Of a stretch of 64,000 nucleotides of DNA, positions 18,022 through 27,475 are shown one piece after another. The notes beneath the pieces are model-generated. The model was not told the DNA's origin. It made no database searches and saw nothing but the letters and a program-made list of their open reading frames with translations. The translations under genes and the position numbers were made by a program. Source of the stretch: Thiocapsa sp. (GTDB taxonomy: Bacteria > Pseudomonadota > Gammaproteobacteria > Chromatiales > Chromatiaceae); contig NZ_CP073760.1 of the NCBI RefSeq assembly GCF_018399035.1, positions 434,001 to 498,000 of the forward strand. The letters run 5' to 3'. The first letter of the stretch is position 1; every line of letters starts with the position of its first letter.

Positions 18022-19557
18022 CTACTCGGGCGTTGTAATTCGCCGCCACAGCCGGCCGTCGTTTTTGAGCAGATCCCCCGCCGCGGGCGGGCCCCAAGTG
18101 CCGGCGGCATAGTTGGGAAAATCGCGGGCGGGTAGGGCCGACCAGACATCCTGGACCGACTCGACGATCTCCCAGCCTTTCTCGACCGTGTCGGCGTGCT
18201 TGAAGAGTGTGGCGTCGCCGTTCATGCAGTCGTAGATGAGTGTTTCGTAACCCGTTGCCGGGGCATTGCCGAAGTAGTCGGCATAGCAGAAATCCATATT
18301 GACCGTGCCCACACGCATCCGCGGCCCCGGGATCTTGGCGCCGAAGCTCATTTGGATGCCTTCGTTCGGCTGGATGCGCAGCACCAGCATGTCCGGGTTC
18401 ATCTGGGCGGTGTCGGCGTCCTTGAACATGATCTTGGGCGCCCGCTTGAACTGGATGACGACCTCCGTGTATTGCGCCGTCAGGCGCTTGCCGGTGCGCA
18501 GATAAAAGGGCACCCCGGCCCAGCGCCAGTTGTCCATCGTCAGCTTGAGCGCGGCGAAGGTCTCGGTACGCGAGTTGGGGTCGACCCCCGGGGAGGATCG
18601 GTAGGCGGGCACCTTCTCGCCGTTCGGCATCACCCCTTCACCGTATTGACCACGCACGGCGTTGGTGAGGACCTGCTCGGGCGTCAAGGGATGGACCGCG
18701 TCGAGGACCTTGTTGATCTCGTCGCGCACGGCTTGGGAGTCGAACGAGTTGGGCGGCTCCATCCCGAGAAACCCGAGCAGGACCAGCAAGTGGTTCGGGA
18801 TCATGTCGCGCAGGGCGCCCGCCGTATCGTAGTAGGGTCCGCGATGCTCCACGCCGACGGATTCAGCGACCGTGATCTGGACATGATCGATGTGTTGACG
18901 GTTCCAGAGCGGCTCGATGAAACCATTGGAAAACCGAAAGACCATGATGTTCTGGACGGTTTCCTTGCCCAGATAGTGATCGATACGGTAGATCTGATCC
19001 TCGTCCAGGGTCTCGTGGAGCATCCGGTTGAGAACCTTGGCGCTGTCCAGATCGATGCCGAACGGCTTTTCGATGATGACGCGACGCCAGTCGTTCTCGC
19101 ACTCCGCCGTGAGTCCGACGGCACCGAGCAAGCGTGTGATGTCGCCGAAGAGCGATGGGGGAACAGCCAGATAGAAGAGATAGTTTCCGTCCGTCCCACG
19201 GTCTGCGTCGATCCCGGACAGGCGCTCGCAGAGTTCGATATAGGTCGCCTGGTCGGTGATGTTGCCCTGCATATAGTGAAGACGCTCGCACAAGCGCGCC
19301 CAAGTGTCGGCATCCCAGGCGCTTCCGACGTTGCGCTTCACCTCCTCGGCCATCATCGCCTGAAAAGCCGTGTCGTCCATCTCCAGCCGGTCCAGCCCGA
19401 CGACCGCAAAGGTGTCGGGGAGCAGGTTCCCGTGGCACAGATGGAATAGGGCCGGGATCAGCTTGCGCTTGGTCAGATCGCCCGCGGCACCGAAGATGAT
19501 CATGGCGTTCGGCGGGGCGGGTGGCGTGGTCTCGGCGCTCAGACGTTGCGTAGGCAA
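18022..19557 (-). CDS. zwf: Glucose-6-phosphate 1-dehydrogenase
   Basis: The enzyme oxidises glucose 6-phosphate to 6-phosphogluconolactone with NAD(P)+, the first step of the oxidative pentose phosphate pathway. The dinucleotide site is FGAAGDLTKRKLIPAL and the active-site block is YRIDHYLGKETVQN. The C-terminal PDMLVLRIQPNEGIQM is also family-typical. The length of about 511 residues is normal. The frame reaches an ATG at 19602, but that lies in a type A palindrome. I choose TTG 19557 (LPTQRLSAE...) because AAAGGAGAG sits 7-8 bases upstream. gnd and glgX lie upstream on the same strand, separated from it by the palindrome. Confidence 0.92.
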   Translation of the reverse strand: MPTQRLSAETTPPAPPNAMIIFGAAGDLTKRKLIPALFHLCHGNLLPDTFAVVGLDRLEMDDTAFQAMMAEEVKRNVGSAWDADTWARLCERLHYMQGNITDQATYIELCERLSGIDADRGTDGNYLFYLAVPPSLFGDITRLLGAVGLTAECENDWRRVIIEKPFGIDLDSAKVLNRMLHETLDEDQIYRIDHYLGKETVQNIMVFRFSNGFIEPLWNRQHIDHVQITVAESVGVEHRGPYYDTAGALRDMIPNHLLVLLGFLGMEPPNSFDSQAVRDEINKVLDAVHPLTPEQVLTNAVRGQYGEGVMPNGEKVPAYRSSPGVDPNSRTETFAALKLTMDNWRWAGVPFYLRTGKRLTAQYTEVVIQFKRAPKIMFKDADTAQMNPDMLVLRIQPNEGIQMSFGAKIPGPRMRVGTVNMDFCYADYFGNAPATGYETLIYDCMNGDATLFKHADTVEKGWEIVESVQDVWSALPARDFPNYAAGTWGPPAAGDLLKNDGRLWRRITTPE

Positions 19558-19582
19558 GGGATCTCTCCTTTTGTTCTTCACG

Positions 19583-19669
19583 TTAAACCGTGCCGGCTCC
19601 AACGCTTGTCAAGTCTGCCGGGGCCGACCCCATCCAAAAACAGCGCATACCCTGCTGGGCGCGGTTTAA
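19583..19669. repeat. Type A palindrome between gnd and zwf
   Basis: An 87-bp unit, TTAAACCGTGCC to GGGCGCGGTTTAA, inside a presumed operon. The TAA stop of gnd (19666-19668, minus strand) is formed by its right end, and the ribosome site of zwf lies just outside its left end. Confidence 0.88.
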
Positions 19670-20682
19670 CGTTCGGGCTTCTCGTGATGGCCGCCGAACT
19701 GATAGCGCATCGCCGAGAGGATCTGATTGGCAAAATCCGCCTCGCCGCGCGAGCTGAAACGCTCGAAAAGCGCCGTGGTGAGCAAGGGTGCCGGTGTGCC
19801 GGTCTCGATCGCCGCGAGGCAGGTCCAACGGCCCTCGCCCGAGTCCGAGACCCGGCCGCCGAATCCTTCAAGCTGCGGGTCCGCGCGCAGCGCCGTTGCC
19901 GTCAGGTCCAAGAGCCAGGAGGCGACCACGCTGCCGCGACGCCAGACCTCGGCGACCTCGCCGACGTCGATGCGGTATTGATAATGCTCCGGATTGGCCA
20001 GCGGCGCGGTCTCGGCATCCACCGCATGCTCATCCAGCCCGACACCGGCATGCTTGAGGATATTGAAGCCCTCGGCGTAGGCGGCCATCAGCGCATACTC
20101 GATGCCGTTGTGAACCATCTTCACGAAATGGCCCGCCCCGTTGGGGCCGCAGTGCAGATAGCCTTGCTCGGAGCGGCTGAAGGCGCCGGCGCGTCCGGCC
20201 GTGCGCTCGATCTCGCCGGGTCCGGGCGAGAGCGCGGCGAAGACGGGATCGAGCCGTTCGACCGCCTCGTCCTCCCCGCCGATCATCAGGCAATAGCCCC
20301 GTTCCAGACCCCAGACGCCACCGCTGGTCCCGCAGTCGACGAAATGGATCCCTTTCGGTGCGAGGCGCTTCGCGTGGGCGATGTCGTCGCGGTAGTTCGA
20401 GTTGCCGCCGTCGATGATGGTGTCGTCGGCTGCGAGATGGGGGATCAGGTCGTCGATGACGTGGTCTACGACCGCCGCCGGGACCATGATCCAGATGTTG
20501 CGGGGTGCTTCGAGCTTGGCGCAGAGATCGGCCATGTCCTGCGCACCGACGGCGCCTTCGGCGACCAGCGCGGCGACTGCGGCGGGATCGCGATCGTAGA
20601 CGACACACCGATGTCCGGCGCGCATGAGTCGGAGCACCATGTTGGCGCCCATTCGGCCGAGCCCGATCATTGCGAGTTGCAT
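19666..20682 (-). CDS. gnd: 6-phosphogluconate dehydrogenase, decarboxylating (short type)
   Basis: A 338-residue short-form 6-phosphogluconate dehydrogenase yielding ribulose 5-phosphate and CO2. It shows the Rossmann motif [12 protein letters not shown], substrate-binding [12 protein letters not shown] and [20 protein letters not shown]. At about 340 residues it belongs to the shorter GndA/YqeC-like branch, often NAD-preferring, rather than the 470-residue enterobacterial form. ATG 20682 (MQLAMIGLG) is preferred over 20688. The stop codon is supplied by the adjacent palindrome. It lies 42 bases downstream of glgX, which supports a glycogen-to-pentose-phosphate operon. Confidence 0.92.
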   Translation of the reverse strand: MQLAMIGLGRMGANMVLRLMRAGHRCVVYDRDPAAVAALVAEGAVGAQDMADLCAKLEAPRNIWIMVPAAVVDHVIDDLIPHLAADDTIIDGGNSNYRDDIAHAKRLAPKGIHFVDCGTSGGVWGLERGYCLMIGGEDEAVERLDPVFAALSPGPGEIERTAGRAGAFSRSEQGYLHCGPNGAGHFVKMVHNGIEYALMAAYAEGFNILKHAGVGLDEHAVDAETAPLANPEHYQYRIDVGEVAEVWRRGSVVASWLLDLTATALRADPQLEGFGGRVSDSGEGRWTCLAAIETGTPAPLLTTALFERFSSRGEADFANQILSAMRYQFGGHHEKPER

Positions 20683-20724
20683 GAGCAAAGTCCCCTGTTG
20701 GCGGCTGATGGGTCGTAAATGAAT

Positions 20725-22803
20725 CTAGGCGGCGCGGCCTTCGAGCACCATCAGGCTGCGCCGTGCGACCCGGACACGCGATCCGGACGACCGGCTCGGC
20801 TCGGGATGATCCAAGATCGCGGGTTCGCGGCCGGTGTCGATTGCCACATGCCAGGACCGGCCGGCGAGCGGTGGAACCGCAAACTCCAGCGGAGCCTTTC
20901 CCATATTGATCATGATGTGCAGAGGCGGCTCCTCGGCGGTGAGCCCGGCGAGGGTGAAGGCCAAGGATTGCGCCGCGGGGTTGTCCCATTCCGGGGAATC
21001 GAGTCCAACCCCGTGCCAGGTGATATCCGGCAACGTGTGGCCATTCGCGGGCTCGCCGGTCAGGAAACGGCTGCGATGCAGGGTCGGGTGGCGTTGACGA
21101 AAGGCGATCATACCCCGGACGAAGTCGTGCATCCCGCAGTTGTCTTCGAGCAGGGTCCAGTCGAACCAGGAGATGGCGTTGTTCTGGCAGTAGCTGTTGT
21201 TGTTGCCCTGTTTGCTCTGCAGCACCTCGTCGCCGGATCGCACCATGGGCACGCCCTGGCTGAGCATGAGAATGGCGATGAAATTGCGGGCTTGGCGTCG
21301 CCGCAACGCGAGGATCGCCGGATCGTCGGTCGGGCCTTCGACACCGCAGTTCCAGCTCAGATTGTCGTTGTGGCCGTCGCGGTTATCCTCGCCGTTGGCC
21401 TCGTTGTGCTTGAGGTTGTAGCTCACCAGATCCCAGAGGGTGAATCCGTCGTGGCAGGTGATGAAGTTGATGGAGTTGCCGGGAAGCCGTCCGCGGCTCT
21501 GATACAAGTCGCTCGAGCCGGTCATCCGGGTCGCCACCTCGGCGACCACGCCGGCATCGCCCTTGACGAAGCTGCGTATCAGATCGCGATAGCGTCCGTT
21601 CCACTCGGCCCATCGAAAGCCGGGGAAGTCGCCGACCTGATAGAGACCGGCCGCATCCCAAGCCTCGGCGATGATGTGTGAACGACCCAGGGCGGGTGAC
21701 AGCTCGGTCGCCCAGAGGATCGGCGCGTGATACTGGGGATGGCCGTCCTCGCCGCGCGCCAGGGCGCTGGCCAGATCGAAGCGGAAGCCGTCCACATGCA
21801 TCTGCCGGACCCAGTAGATCAGGGCATCGATGAGGAAGCGTGTGACGATCGGATGGTTGCAGTTCACCGTGTTGCCGCAGCCGGTGTAGTCGCGGTAGAG
21901 GCGCCGATCGGAGAAATCCAGATGATAGAAGACCTCGTTGCCGATCCCTTTGAAACTGATCGTCGGGCCGCTGTTGCCGCCCTCGGCGGTGTGGTTGAAG
22001 ACGACATCGAGGATCACCCCGATGCCGGCACGGTGCAGTGCCTTGACCAGATCGCGAAACTCGTCGCGGGCACGCGCCGGATCGAGCGCGAAACCGGGAT
22101 GCGGTGCGAAGAAACTGTGGGTGCTGTAGCCCCAGTAGTTCTCGAGGCCCATGGCCGCGGTCTTCGGCGGGACGTCTTGGGGATCGAAGGCCATGATCGG
22201 CATCAGCTCGACATGGGTGATTCCGAGGTCCTGCAGATAGGGGATTTTTTCGATCACGGCACCGAAGGTGCCGGGGTGCGCGACCCCGGACGAGGGATGG
22301 CGCGTAAAGCCGCCGGCGTGCATCTCGTAGATGACCGCGGCGTTCAGCGGAATATGCAGGGGCGTGTCGCCCTCCCAGTCGTAGCGGTCGCGCACTACTT
22401 GCGCACGGATCGCGGTCGCGACATTGTCGCCCGGACGACAGGCGATCTCGCGATTCCACAGCCGATCGTCGACCGTGACGGCCCAAGGGTCGAGGAGCGC
22501 CTTCTCGCCGTCCATCCGACACCCGATCTCGCGGGTGTCGCAGGCCCCGCGGATGCGCCAGTTGTAGAAGACTCCCTCGCTCAAGCCCTCCACGAAGATG
22601 TGCCAAAAGAAGAAGGTTCGATTCACCTGCGGATCCAGCGCGATGATCTCGTAGGGCTCGGGACTGGCTGGCGTTTCGAACAGCAGCAGTGCGATGTCTG
22701 CCGCGTAGCGCGAGAAGATGCAGAAGTTCACCCCGTCGTCCGTTGCGCTGGCCCCGGCGTTGTCCCAGTCGCCGGTTTGAACCGAGTATCTCGCCTTTGC
22801 CAT
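20725..22803 (-). CDS. glgX: Glycogen debranching enzyme GlgX
   Basis: About 692 residues of an isoamylase-type debranching enzyme that hydrolyses alpha-1,6 branches of phosphorylase-trimmed glycogen. The N-terminal CBM48 domain (residues 1-130) is followed by a GH13 barrel. GH13 motifs are DVVFNHTAEGG, VDGFRFDLASAL (nucleophile aspartate), IIAEAWDAAG (acid/base glutamate) and FITCHDGFTL. ATG 22803 has AGGAGA upstream; the longer frame runs into a repeat. It is the first metabolic gene of the glgX-gnd-zwf run and links glycogen breakdown with NADPH supply. Confidence 0.93.
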   Translation of the reverse strand: MAKARYSVQTGDWDNAGASATDDGVNFCIFSRYAADIALLLFETPASPEPYEIIALDPQVNRTFFFWHIFVEGLSEGVFYNWRIRGACDTREIGCRMDGEKALLDPWAVTVDDRLWNREIACRPGDNVATAIRAQVVRDRYDWEGDTPLHIPLNAAVIYEMHAGGFTRHPSSGVAHPGTFGAVIEKIPYLQDLGITHVELMPIMAFDPQDVPPKTAAMGLENYWGYSTHSFFAPHPGFALDPARARDEFRDLVKALHRAGIGVILDVVFNHTAEGGNSGPTISFKGIGNEVFYHLDFSDRRLYRDYTGCGNTVNCNHPIVTRFLIDALIYWVRQMHVDGFRFDLASALARGEDGHPQYHAPILWATELSPALGRSHIIAEAWDAAGLYQVGDFPGFRWAEWNGRYRDLIRSFVKGDAGVVAEVATRMTGSSDLYQSRGRLPGNSINFITCHDGFTLWDLVSYNLKHNEANGEDNRDGHNDNLSWNCGVEGPTDDPAILALRRRQARNFIAILMLSQGVPMVRSGDEVLQSKQGNNNSYCQNNAISWFDWTLLEDNCGMHDFVRGMIAFRQRHPTLHRSRFLTGEPANGHTLPDITWHGVGLDSPEWDNPAAQSLAFTLAGLTAEEPPLHIMINMGKAPLEFAVPPLAGRSWHVAIDTGREPAILDHPEPSRSSGSRVRVARRSLMVLEGRAA

Positions 22804-22819
22804 CCGCCTTCTCCTGCGT

Positions 22820-22868
22820 GGGACCGATTCCATCCAAAAACATCGCAGACCGCGCCGGGCGCGGTTTA
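22820..22868. repeat. Half of a type A palindrome
   Basis: Only the right half of arm A is left (GGACCGATTCCATCC through GGGCGCGGTTTA), directly upstream of the glgX ribosome site. It provides the TAA stop (22866-22868) of the upstream small gene. The missing left half suggests truncation during deletion or replacement. Confidence 0.8.
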
Positions 22869-23237
22869 GCGCCGGTCGCTGCCGGGGATCATCTGCTGAA
22901 TCACACCCATCGGGTTGACTGCCGGAATTTGATCGCCGCCGCCGACGATGCCCGAGAGGCGCTCCATCGCGATGCGCATCCGACCCATGTCCTCGGCGAT
23001 GGCCGGCAGGGTGGCGACCTGCTGTCCCATGCCGGAGACGTCTCGGGCAAGCGAGGTCATGTCCTGACGCATCCGGCCCATGTCGGCCGACATGGATGCC
23101 ATCTCGCCCGCCATCAGGGCGACATTCGCGGAGATGTCGTGCATCAACTTCACCATGTACAGGAATGCGACGCCGGCGAGGAGTGCGGCGGCGAGGACCG
23201 CGAGGCGCGGCGTGGCGGGGCTCGAATCGCGTGTCAT
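22866..23237 (-). CDS. Small membrane-anchored methionine-rich coiled-coil protein
   Basis: A 123-residue protein of unknown function. A membrane helix at about residues 11-28 (LAVLAAALLAGVAFLYMV) is followed by a helical segment in which methionine recurs every three to four residues (MAGEMASMSADMGRMRQDM). A second, similar helix follows, and then a proline-containing tail. The pattern suggests a membrane-tethered coiled coil. ATG 23237 follows CCGGAG by 7 bases; the frame stays open a long way upstream, but that part is arginine-rich shadow. The stop lies in a half palindrome just before glgX. No homologue is recognised by eye. Confidence 0.65.
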   Translation of the reverse strand: MTRDSSPATPRLAVLAAALLAGVAFLYMVKLMHDISANVALMAGEMASMSADMGRMRQDMTSLARDVSGMGQQVATLPAIAEDMGRMRIAMERLSGIVGGGDQIPAVNPMGVIQQMIPGSDRR

Positions 23238-23573
23238 GGCATGCTCCGGTGAGTCACCGACGAGCCCCGATGATGCCATGCTCGGGCACCCCATTGCACG
23301 GGATGACGAGAGCGCCGCTCGCCCGCGCCGAGGGTGTATGCTCGGGCGTCGAAGCCGTAAACGTGAATTGAAGGCCGGACTGTGGGATATTTCGAACAAT
23401 GATCGGCCGCCGGGTCGCTCGACCCGAGTCGAGATCACGGATAAGAATAACCGACGGGTCGCGTCCGAGCACGCCGTTGAGCTCGGAGCGTCGGCTCCAG
23501 GCGCCAGCAACAGGCCGCCTATACACACATCAAAGGGCGATTGACCAGCACCGAGGAGTCTTGACGCATTCCT
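23238..23573. other. Divergent intergenic region
   Basis: This 336-base stretch lies between two divergent genes and should carry both promoters. I see a perfect inverted repeat CGGGTCG-CT-CGACCCG at 23411-23426 and two direct copies of ATGCTCGGGC (23278 and 23338), either of which could be operator sites. No gene is supported. Confidence 0.5.
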
Positions 23574-25997
23574 ATGGATTTCAGACATCATCCGGCCGAT
23601 TCGACCAAAGTCCACGCCGTGCCCGACGAGGCGCGCGGTTGGACGGTCGCCGATCTGATCGACCTCGAGTACTACTTGGATGCCGACGAGAGCGAGTTGC
23701 GCGAGCATCCGTCGGCGCGCAAGACACTCGCCGAGCGCGATCGTTCGCTCTACCTCGACACGATCGCCCCCGAGATCGGCGATCAGCGGCCGCATACCCC
23801 GGCGCATCGGCGCTTAAGCCTGCGCCGATGGCTGGCCGCTCGCCGCAATGCGGAGCGTCCGGAGATGCGCTCGATCCTGCCGGGAGAGGCGTTCGGGAGC
23901 GCCGAGCGTCTGGTCACCATGCTGCTCGCGGTTGTCGGATTCATCGTCGGGATCGGGGTGGCCTCCACGCTGCTCAGCTACGACGGAACCCGCCCGGTCA
24001 GCGTCTCCTGGTATCTCTTTCTTCTGGTCATCGTGCAGTTTCTCCTCGTGGCTTCCCTCGTCACGGCCTGGGGGCTGCGCAAGGCGCGCGGGCGCGGCGC
24101 GGGCGCGGCGCCGGGCATCTTGACGCACATCGTACGTCCGCTCGTTGCCAAGGCCGCGAGCTGGTTTCAGAGTCAGCGGATCGGCCACGCCGCGGCCGAG
24201 ATCCAGGATCAAGCGCGCGCTCGGCACGGGCTCCTCAAGTCGCAATACGCGGTCTATGGTCCGGTCTCCTATCTGCCCTTGTTGATCCCGGCCCAGATTT
24301 TCGGGATCGCCTTCAACGTCGGCGTCATCCTGACGACCCTGATTCTGGAATGGTTCACCGACCTGGCCTTCGGCTGGGGTTCGACCCTGAACGTCCATCC
24401 GCAGACGATCTTCGACATGACCCGTTTGATCGCGCTGCCCTGGAGCTGGCTGCTCGGCGAGGGCATCGGCTTCCCGAGCCTGGAGCAGGTGGCCGGCTCG
24501 CGCATCTTTCTCGAGCACTGGGCGAGTGTGACGCCGACCGTTAAACCGGATCCCGCGCATCTGCGATCCTGGGGCTCGTTCCTGCTCCTGGCCGTCACGA
24601 CCTACGGTCTTCTGCCAAGGCTGATGTTGTGGGGCGGCTCCGTTCTGGCCCGACGCATGATTCTGGTTCGCCTGCCCTTCACCCACAGTCGCACCCAGGC
24701 GCTCTATGCCCGCATGCTCTCGCCGCGCATCGAGACGACGCCGAGCGGGGAACGCGCGGGCGGCGAGAGGGGCACCGAGATGCCGATCCCGGCCGCGTCG
24801 ACCTCGCGCAAGCCGCGTCCATCTGGTCTGGACGGTCCGACCGAGCCGGAACCGCCGACCTCGGCGCGTCCTTGGCGCAATGCACTGGTTCGGCGTGTCG
24901 AGCCGGGGGGCGCGGCGCCGAGCTCCGCTCCGCCCCCTCCGCTCGCGCCTTCGCCGGTGTCACCGCCTGTCGATGCTCCGAGCGCGGCTCCTGCAGCGGA
25001 GCCCGAGCAGCAACCGGCGCTGCCGCCTTCCAGGGTTCCCGAGGAAGCCATACCGGTTGTTGCGGTAGGTCCGGTCGCGACGCCCGAGTCCAGCAAGACC
25101 GACCGCACGACCGCGCCGGCGGTTCTTCAGCCCAAACTCAAGCCTAAGCGTGAGTCGGAACCCGAGCCCGAGCCGCCGGCTGTGCCGGAGCCCGCGCCTG
25201 CTTCACCGGTCATCCCGGAGCCGGAAGCCGCGTCCGAGCCAACGCCCGATCAGGCCCGGCAAAAGCCTGCCGAGACGCAAGCCCGGCCCGCGGCGCCCGC
25301 GGTCCCCGCAACGCCGCGAGCCGAGCCGAAGCCGCGAGCCGAACCGAAGAAGGCGACGGCACAGCCCGCCGTTTCGAAGGGATCGGATTCGAAGCGCGCT
25401 GAGAAGTCGCCGGCGAAACCGCCTGCGCAACCCTCGTCTCAGCCGAAGATTGCAGAGACACCGACGCCTCCCCCCGCACCGGCACCGGCAGCCGCCGTTC
25501 CGACACCGCCGACGTCGACACCCGCGCAAGGCACCCGCTTTGCCCCCGACGCCTGTTTGCTCCTGCTGCACGTCGACATCGACGACATCCTCGAGGACGA
25601 CGACCGTCCGCGTTTGGAGCAGATGCTGATGCACCTGACCGGTTGGCGGATTGCGGCGACGGCGACCGTCGGTGCCGGCAGCGCGATGACCGACGAGGCG
25701 CTCGGTATCCTGGAGCACGGCGACTGGCAGGCACCGCCGCCTCGGGTCGTGGTGGTCGAGGACGGCTCTCAGCCCCCGATCACGGAGAGCCTGCGCTTCC
25801 TGCGCGAGCTGCGCGCAGCGGCCGGGAAACGTGCCCAGATCATGCTCGCCCTGGTGGGCGATCCGACCGACGATGACCGTCTGCCGCCGATGCGCCCGTT
25901 CGACTACACGGACTGGCGGCGCAAGATCGATCAGATGGCCGACCCCTATCTGCGCTTGGAAATGCTTGCGCCGCCACACGAGGACGGAGACGACTGA
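23574..25997 (+). CDS. DUF2868 membrane protein paired with a GTPase
   Basis: An 807-residue protein whose N-terminal half matches the DUF2868 pattern. A cytoplasmic start (TVADLIDLEYYLDADE) is followed by membrane segments near residues 120-145, 145-170, 235-260 and 335-360. The middle (about 390-660) is a low-complexity Pro/Ala/Glu linker. The last 150 residues are a compact acidic domain (DACLLLLHVDIDDILEDDDRP). Its stop overlaps the next gene (GATGT around 25995), giving strict coupling to a DUF3482 GTPase. The two families regularly occur as a pair; their role is not established. The linker length is unusual and would separate the membrane part from the C-terminal domain. Confidence 0.82.
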   Translation: MDFRHHPADSTKVHAVPDEARGWTVADLIDLEYYLDADESELREHPSARKTLAERDRSLYLDTIAPEIGDQRPHTPAHRRLSLRRWLAARRNAERPEMRSILPGEAFGSAERLVTMLLAVVGFIVGIGVASTLLSYDGTRPVSVSWYLFLLVIVQFLLVASLVTAWGLRKARGRGAGAAPGILTHIVRPLVAKAASWFQSQRIGHAAAEIQDQARARHGLLKSQYAVYGPVSYLPLLIPAQIFGIAFNVGVILTTLILEWFTDLAFGWGSTLNVHPQTIFDMTRLIALPWSWLLGEGIGFPSLEQVAGSRIFLEHWASVTPTVKPDPAHLRSWGSFLLLAVTTYGLLPRLMLWGGSVLARRMILVRLPFTHSRTQALYARMLSPRIETTPSGERAGGERGTEMPIPAASTSRKPRPSGLDGPTEPEPPTSARPWRNALVRRVEPGGAAPSSAPPPPLAPSPVSPPVDAPSAAPAAEPEQQPALPPSRVPEEAIPVVAVGPVATPESSKTDRTTAPAVLQPKLKPKRESEPEPEPPAVPEPAPASPVIPEPEAASEPTPDQARQKPAETQARPAAPAVPATPRAEPKPRAEPKKATAQPAVSKGSDSKRAEKSPAKPPAQPSSQPKIAETPTPPPAPAPAAAVPTPPTSTPAQGTRFAPDACLLLLHVDIDDILEDDDRPRLEQMLMHLTGWRIAATATVGAGSAMTDEALGILEHGDWQAPPPRVVVVEDGSQPPITESLRFLRELRAAAGKRAQIMLALVGDPTDDDRLPPMRPFDYTDWRRKIDQMADPYLRLEMLAPPHEDGDD

Positions 25998-27430
25998 TGT
26001 CCGGGAAGATTCCAAGACTGGCGATCATGGGGCACCCGAATGCCGGCAAGTCCTCCGTGGTCGCGACACTCACCGAGAACGACCTGATCCAGATCGATAA
26101 ACGCGCGGGCACCACGACCGAGGCGAACGTCTATCCCGTCGTCATCGACGGGCGACCGGTGATCGAGTTCATCGATACCCCTGGTTTTCAGAATCCCAAC
26201 GCGATCCTGGAATGGTTTCAGGCCCAAAGCGACAAGTGTGAGCTGGCGCGGGCGTTCGTGGCCGCGCATCGGGCAGACCCCCTCTTTTCGCACGACTGCG
26301 AGCTCCTCGAGCCGGTTGCCGAGGGTGCGGCCATCATCCTGGTGATCGACGGCTCCAAGCGCATCAAGGAAAAGGATCGGGTCGAGATCGAGCTGCTGCG
26401 TCTGACCGCCCGCCCGCGCATGGCGATCCTGAACAATCTGACCAACAACACGCGCTACATGGCCCAGTGGCGCGATGCGCTCTGCAAGACGTTCAACTCG
26501 ATCCGCGACTTCAATGCCCATCGCGCCACCTACGGCGAGCGCGTGCGGTTGATGCAGGCGCTCAAGAGCATCGATCAGCGCTGGGAGCCGCTCGTCGAAG
26601 AAGCGATCCATGCCTTCGAGCATGACTGGAACCGGCGTACCGATCAGGCCGTGACCACCATCATGGATCTGCTCAAGGAAGCGCTCACCTTCAAGGTGTC
26701 CAAGACCGTGACGGAGAGCAAGCTGGCTTTCGAGAGCGGGCGCGAGCGTGTCAAAGAGGACGTGACGGCGGCGTTCGAAGACGGGCTGCGCCAGCTCGAG
26801 AGGAAGGCGCAGGAGCAGATCCGCGCGAATTTTCGCCACCATGTCTGGCACATGCCCCCCGACTCGATTCTCGGCAAGGATCTGCTCTCGGAGGACGTGA
26901 ATCAGGCGCTCGGTCTGTCCAAACGCCAGCTTGCCCTGGTCGGCATGGCTGCGGGCGCGGCCTCGGGTGCGACCATCGACATCTCGACGGCCGGGCATAC
27001 CTTCGGAGCCGGCGCGTTGATCGGTGCGGCGACGGGCGGCGTGTTGGGGTTCATGGGGAGCAAGGCACTGGCCAAACTCAATATCGAACGCGCCTCGGGA
27101 ACGCAGCGTTTCACGGTCGGCCCGGTTCACAATCCGCGCTTTCCCTTCGTCCTCCTGGATCGCATCGTGCTCTACAGCGCGCGGGCCATGAACTGGTCGC
27201 ACGGCCGCCAAGCCGCGGAGGAAGACGCCTCCGATAAGGTTCCCGAGAAGGAGATCCGCCGTGCCGGGTTCACCGAGGAGCTGCCGGCCGCGCAGCAGCG
27301 CGATCTGGCGCGGTTCTTCAACGCGGCCAGGAAGGGCAAGTCCGAGCGCGAGGAGGAGTGTCGCGCCATTATCAGAGGCATCCTGCACGGGCTGGCGGTG
27401 AGCGAGATCGACAGTCGTGCGGATCTATAG
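25997..27430 (+). CDS. DUF3482 domain GTPase
   Basis: A 477-residue Era/TrmE-like GTPase with a DUF3482 C-terminal half. The P-loop is GHPNAGKSS. The switch I candidate is GTTTEANV. G3 is IDTPGFQN. A later LNNLTNNTR occupies the place of the base-specificity motif and is atypical. The C-terminal region contains a glycine/alanine-rich, membrane-insertion-like helix pair (GMAAGAASGATIDISTAG, then AGALIGAATGGVLGFMG). It is translationally coupled to the DUF2868 gene. By analogy with other membrane-active GTPases it may remodel or sense membranes, but that is inference. Confidence 0.85.
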   Translation: MSGKIPRLAIMGHPNAGKSSVVATLTENDLIQIDKRAGTTTEANVYPVVIDGRPVIEFIDTPGFQNPNAILEWFQAQSDKCELARAFVAAHRADPLFSHDCELLEPVAEGAAIILVIDGSKRIKEKDRVEIELLRLTARPRMAILNNLTNNTRYMAQWRDALCKTFNSIRDFNAHRATYGERVRLMQALKSIDQRWEPLVEEAIHAFEHDWNRRTDQAVTTIMDLLKEALTFKVSKTVTESKLAFESGRERVKEDVTAAFEDGLRQLERKAQEQIRANFRHHVWHMPPDSILGKDLLSEDVNQALGLSKRQLALVGMAAGAASGATIDISTAGHTFGAGALIGAATGGVLGFMGSKALAKLNIERASGTQRFTVGPVHNPRFPFVLLDRIVLYSARAMNWSHGRQAAEEDASDKVPEKEIRRAGFTEELPAAQQRDLARFFNAARKGKSEREEECRAIIRGILHGLAVSEIDSRADL

Positions 27431-27475
27431 TCGCGCCGACACGTCTCAGAAGTCGGTGAAGCACCATATCCATTC

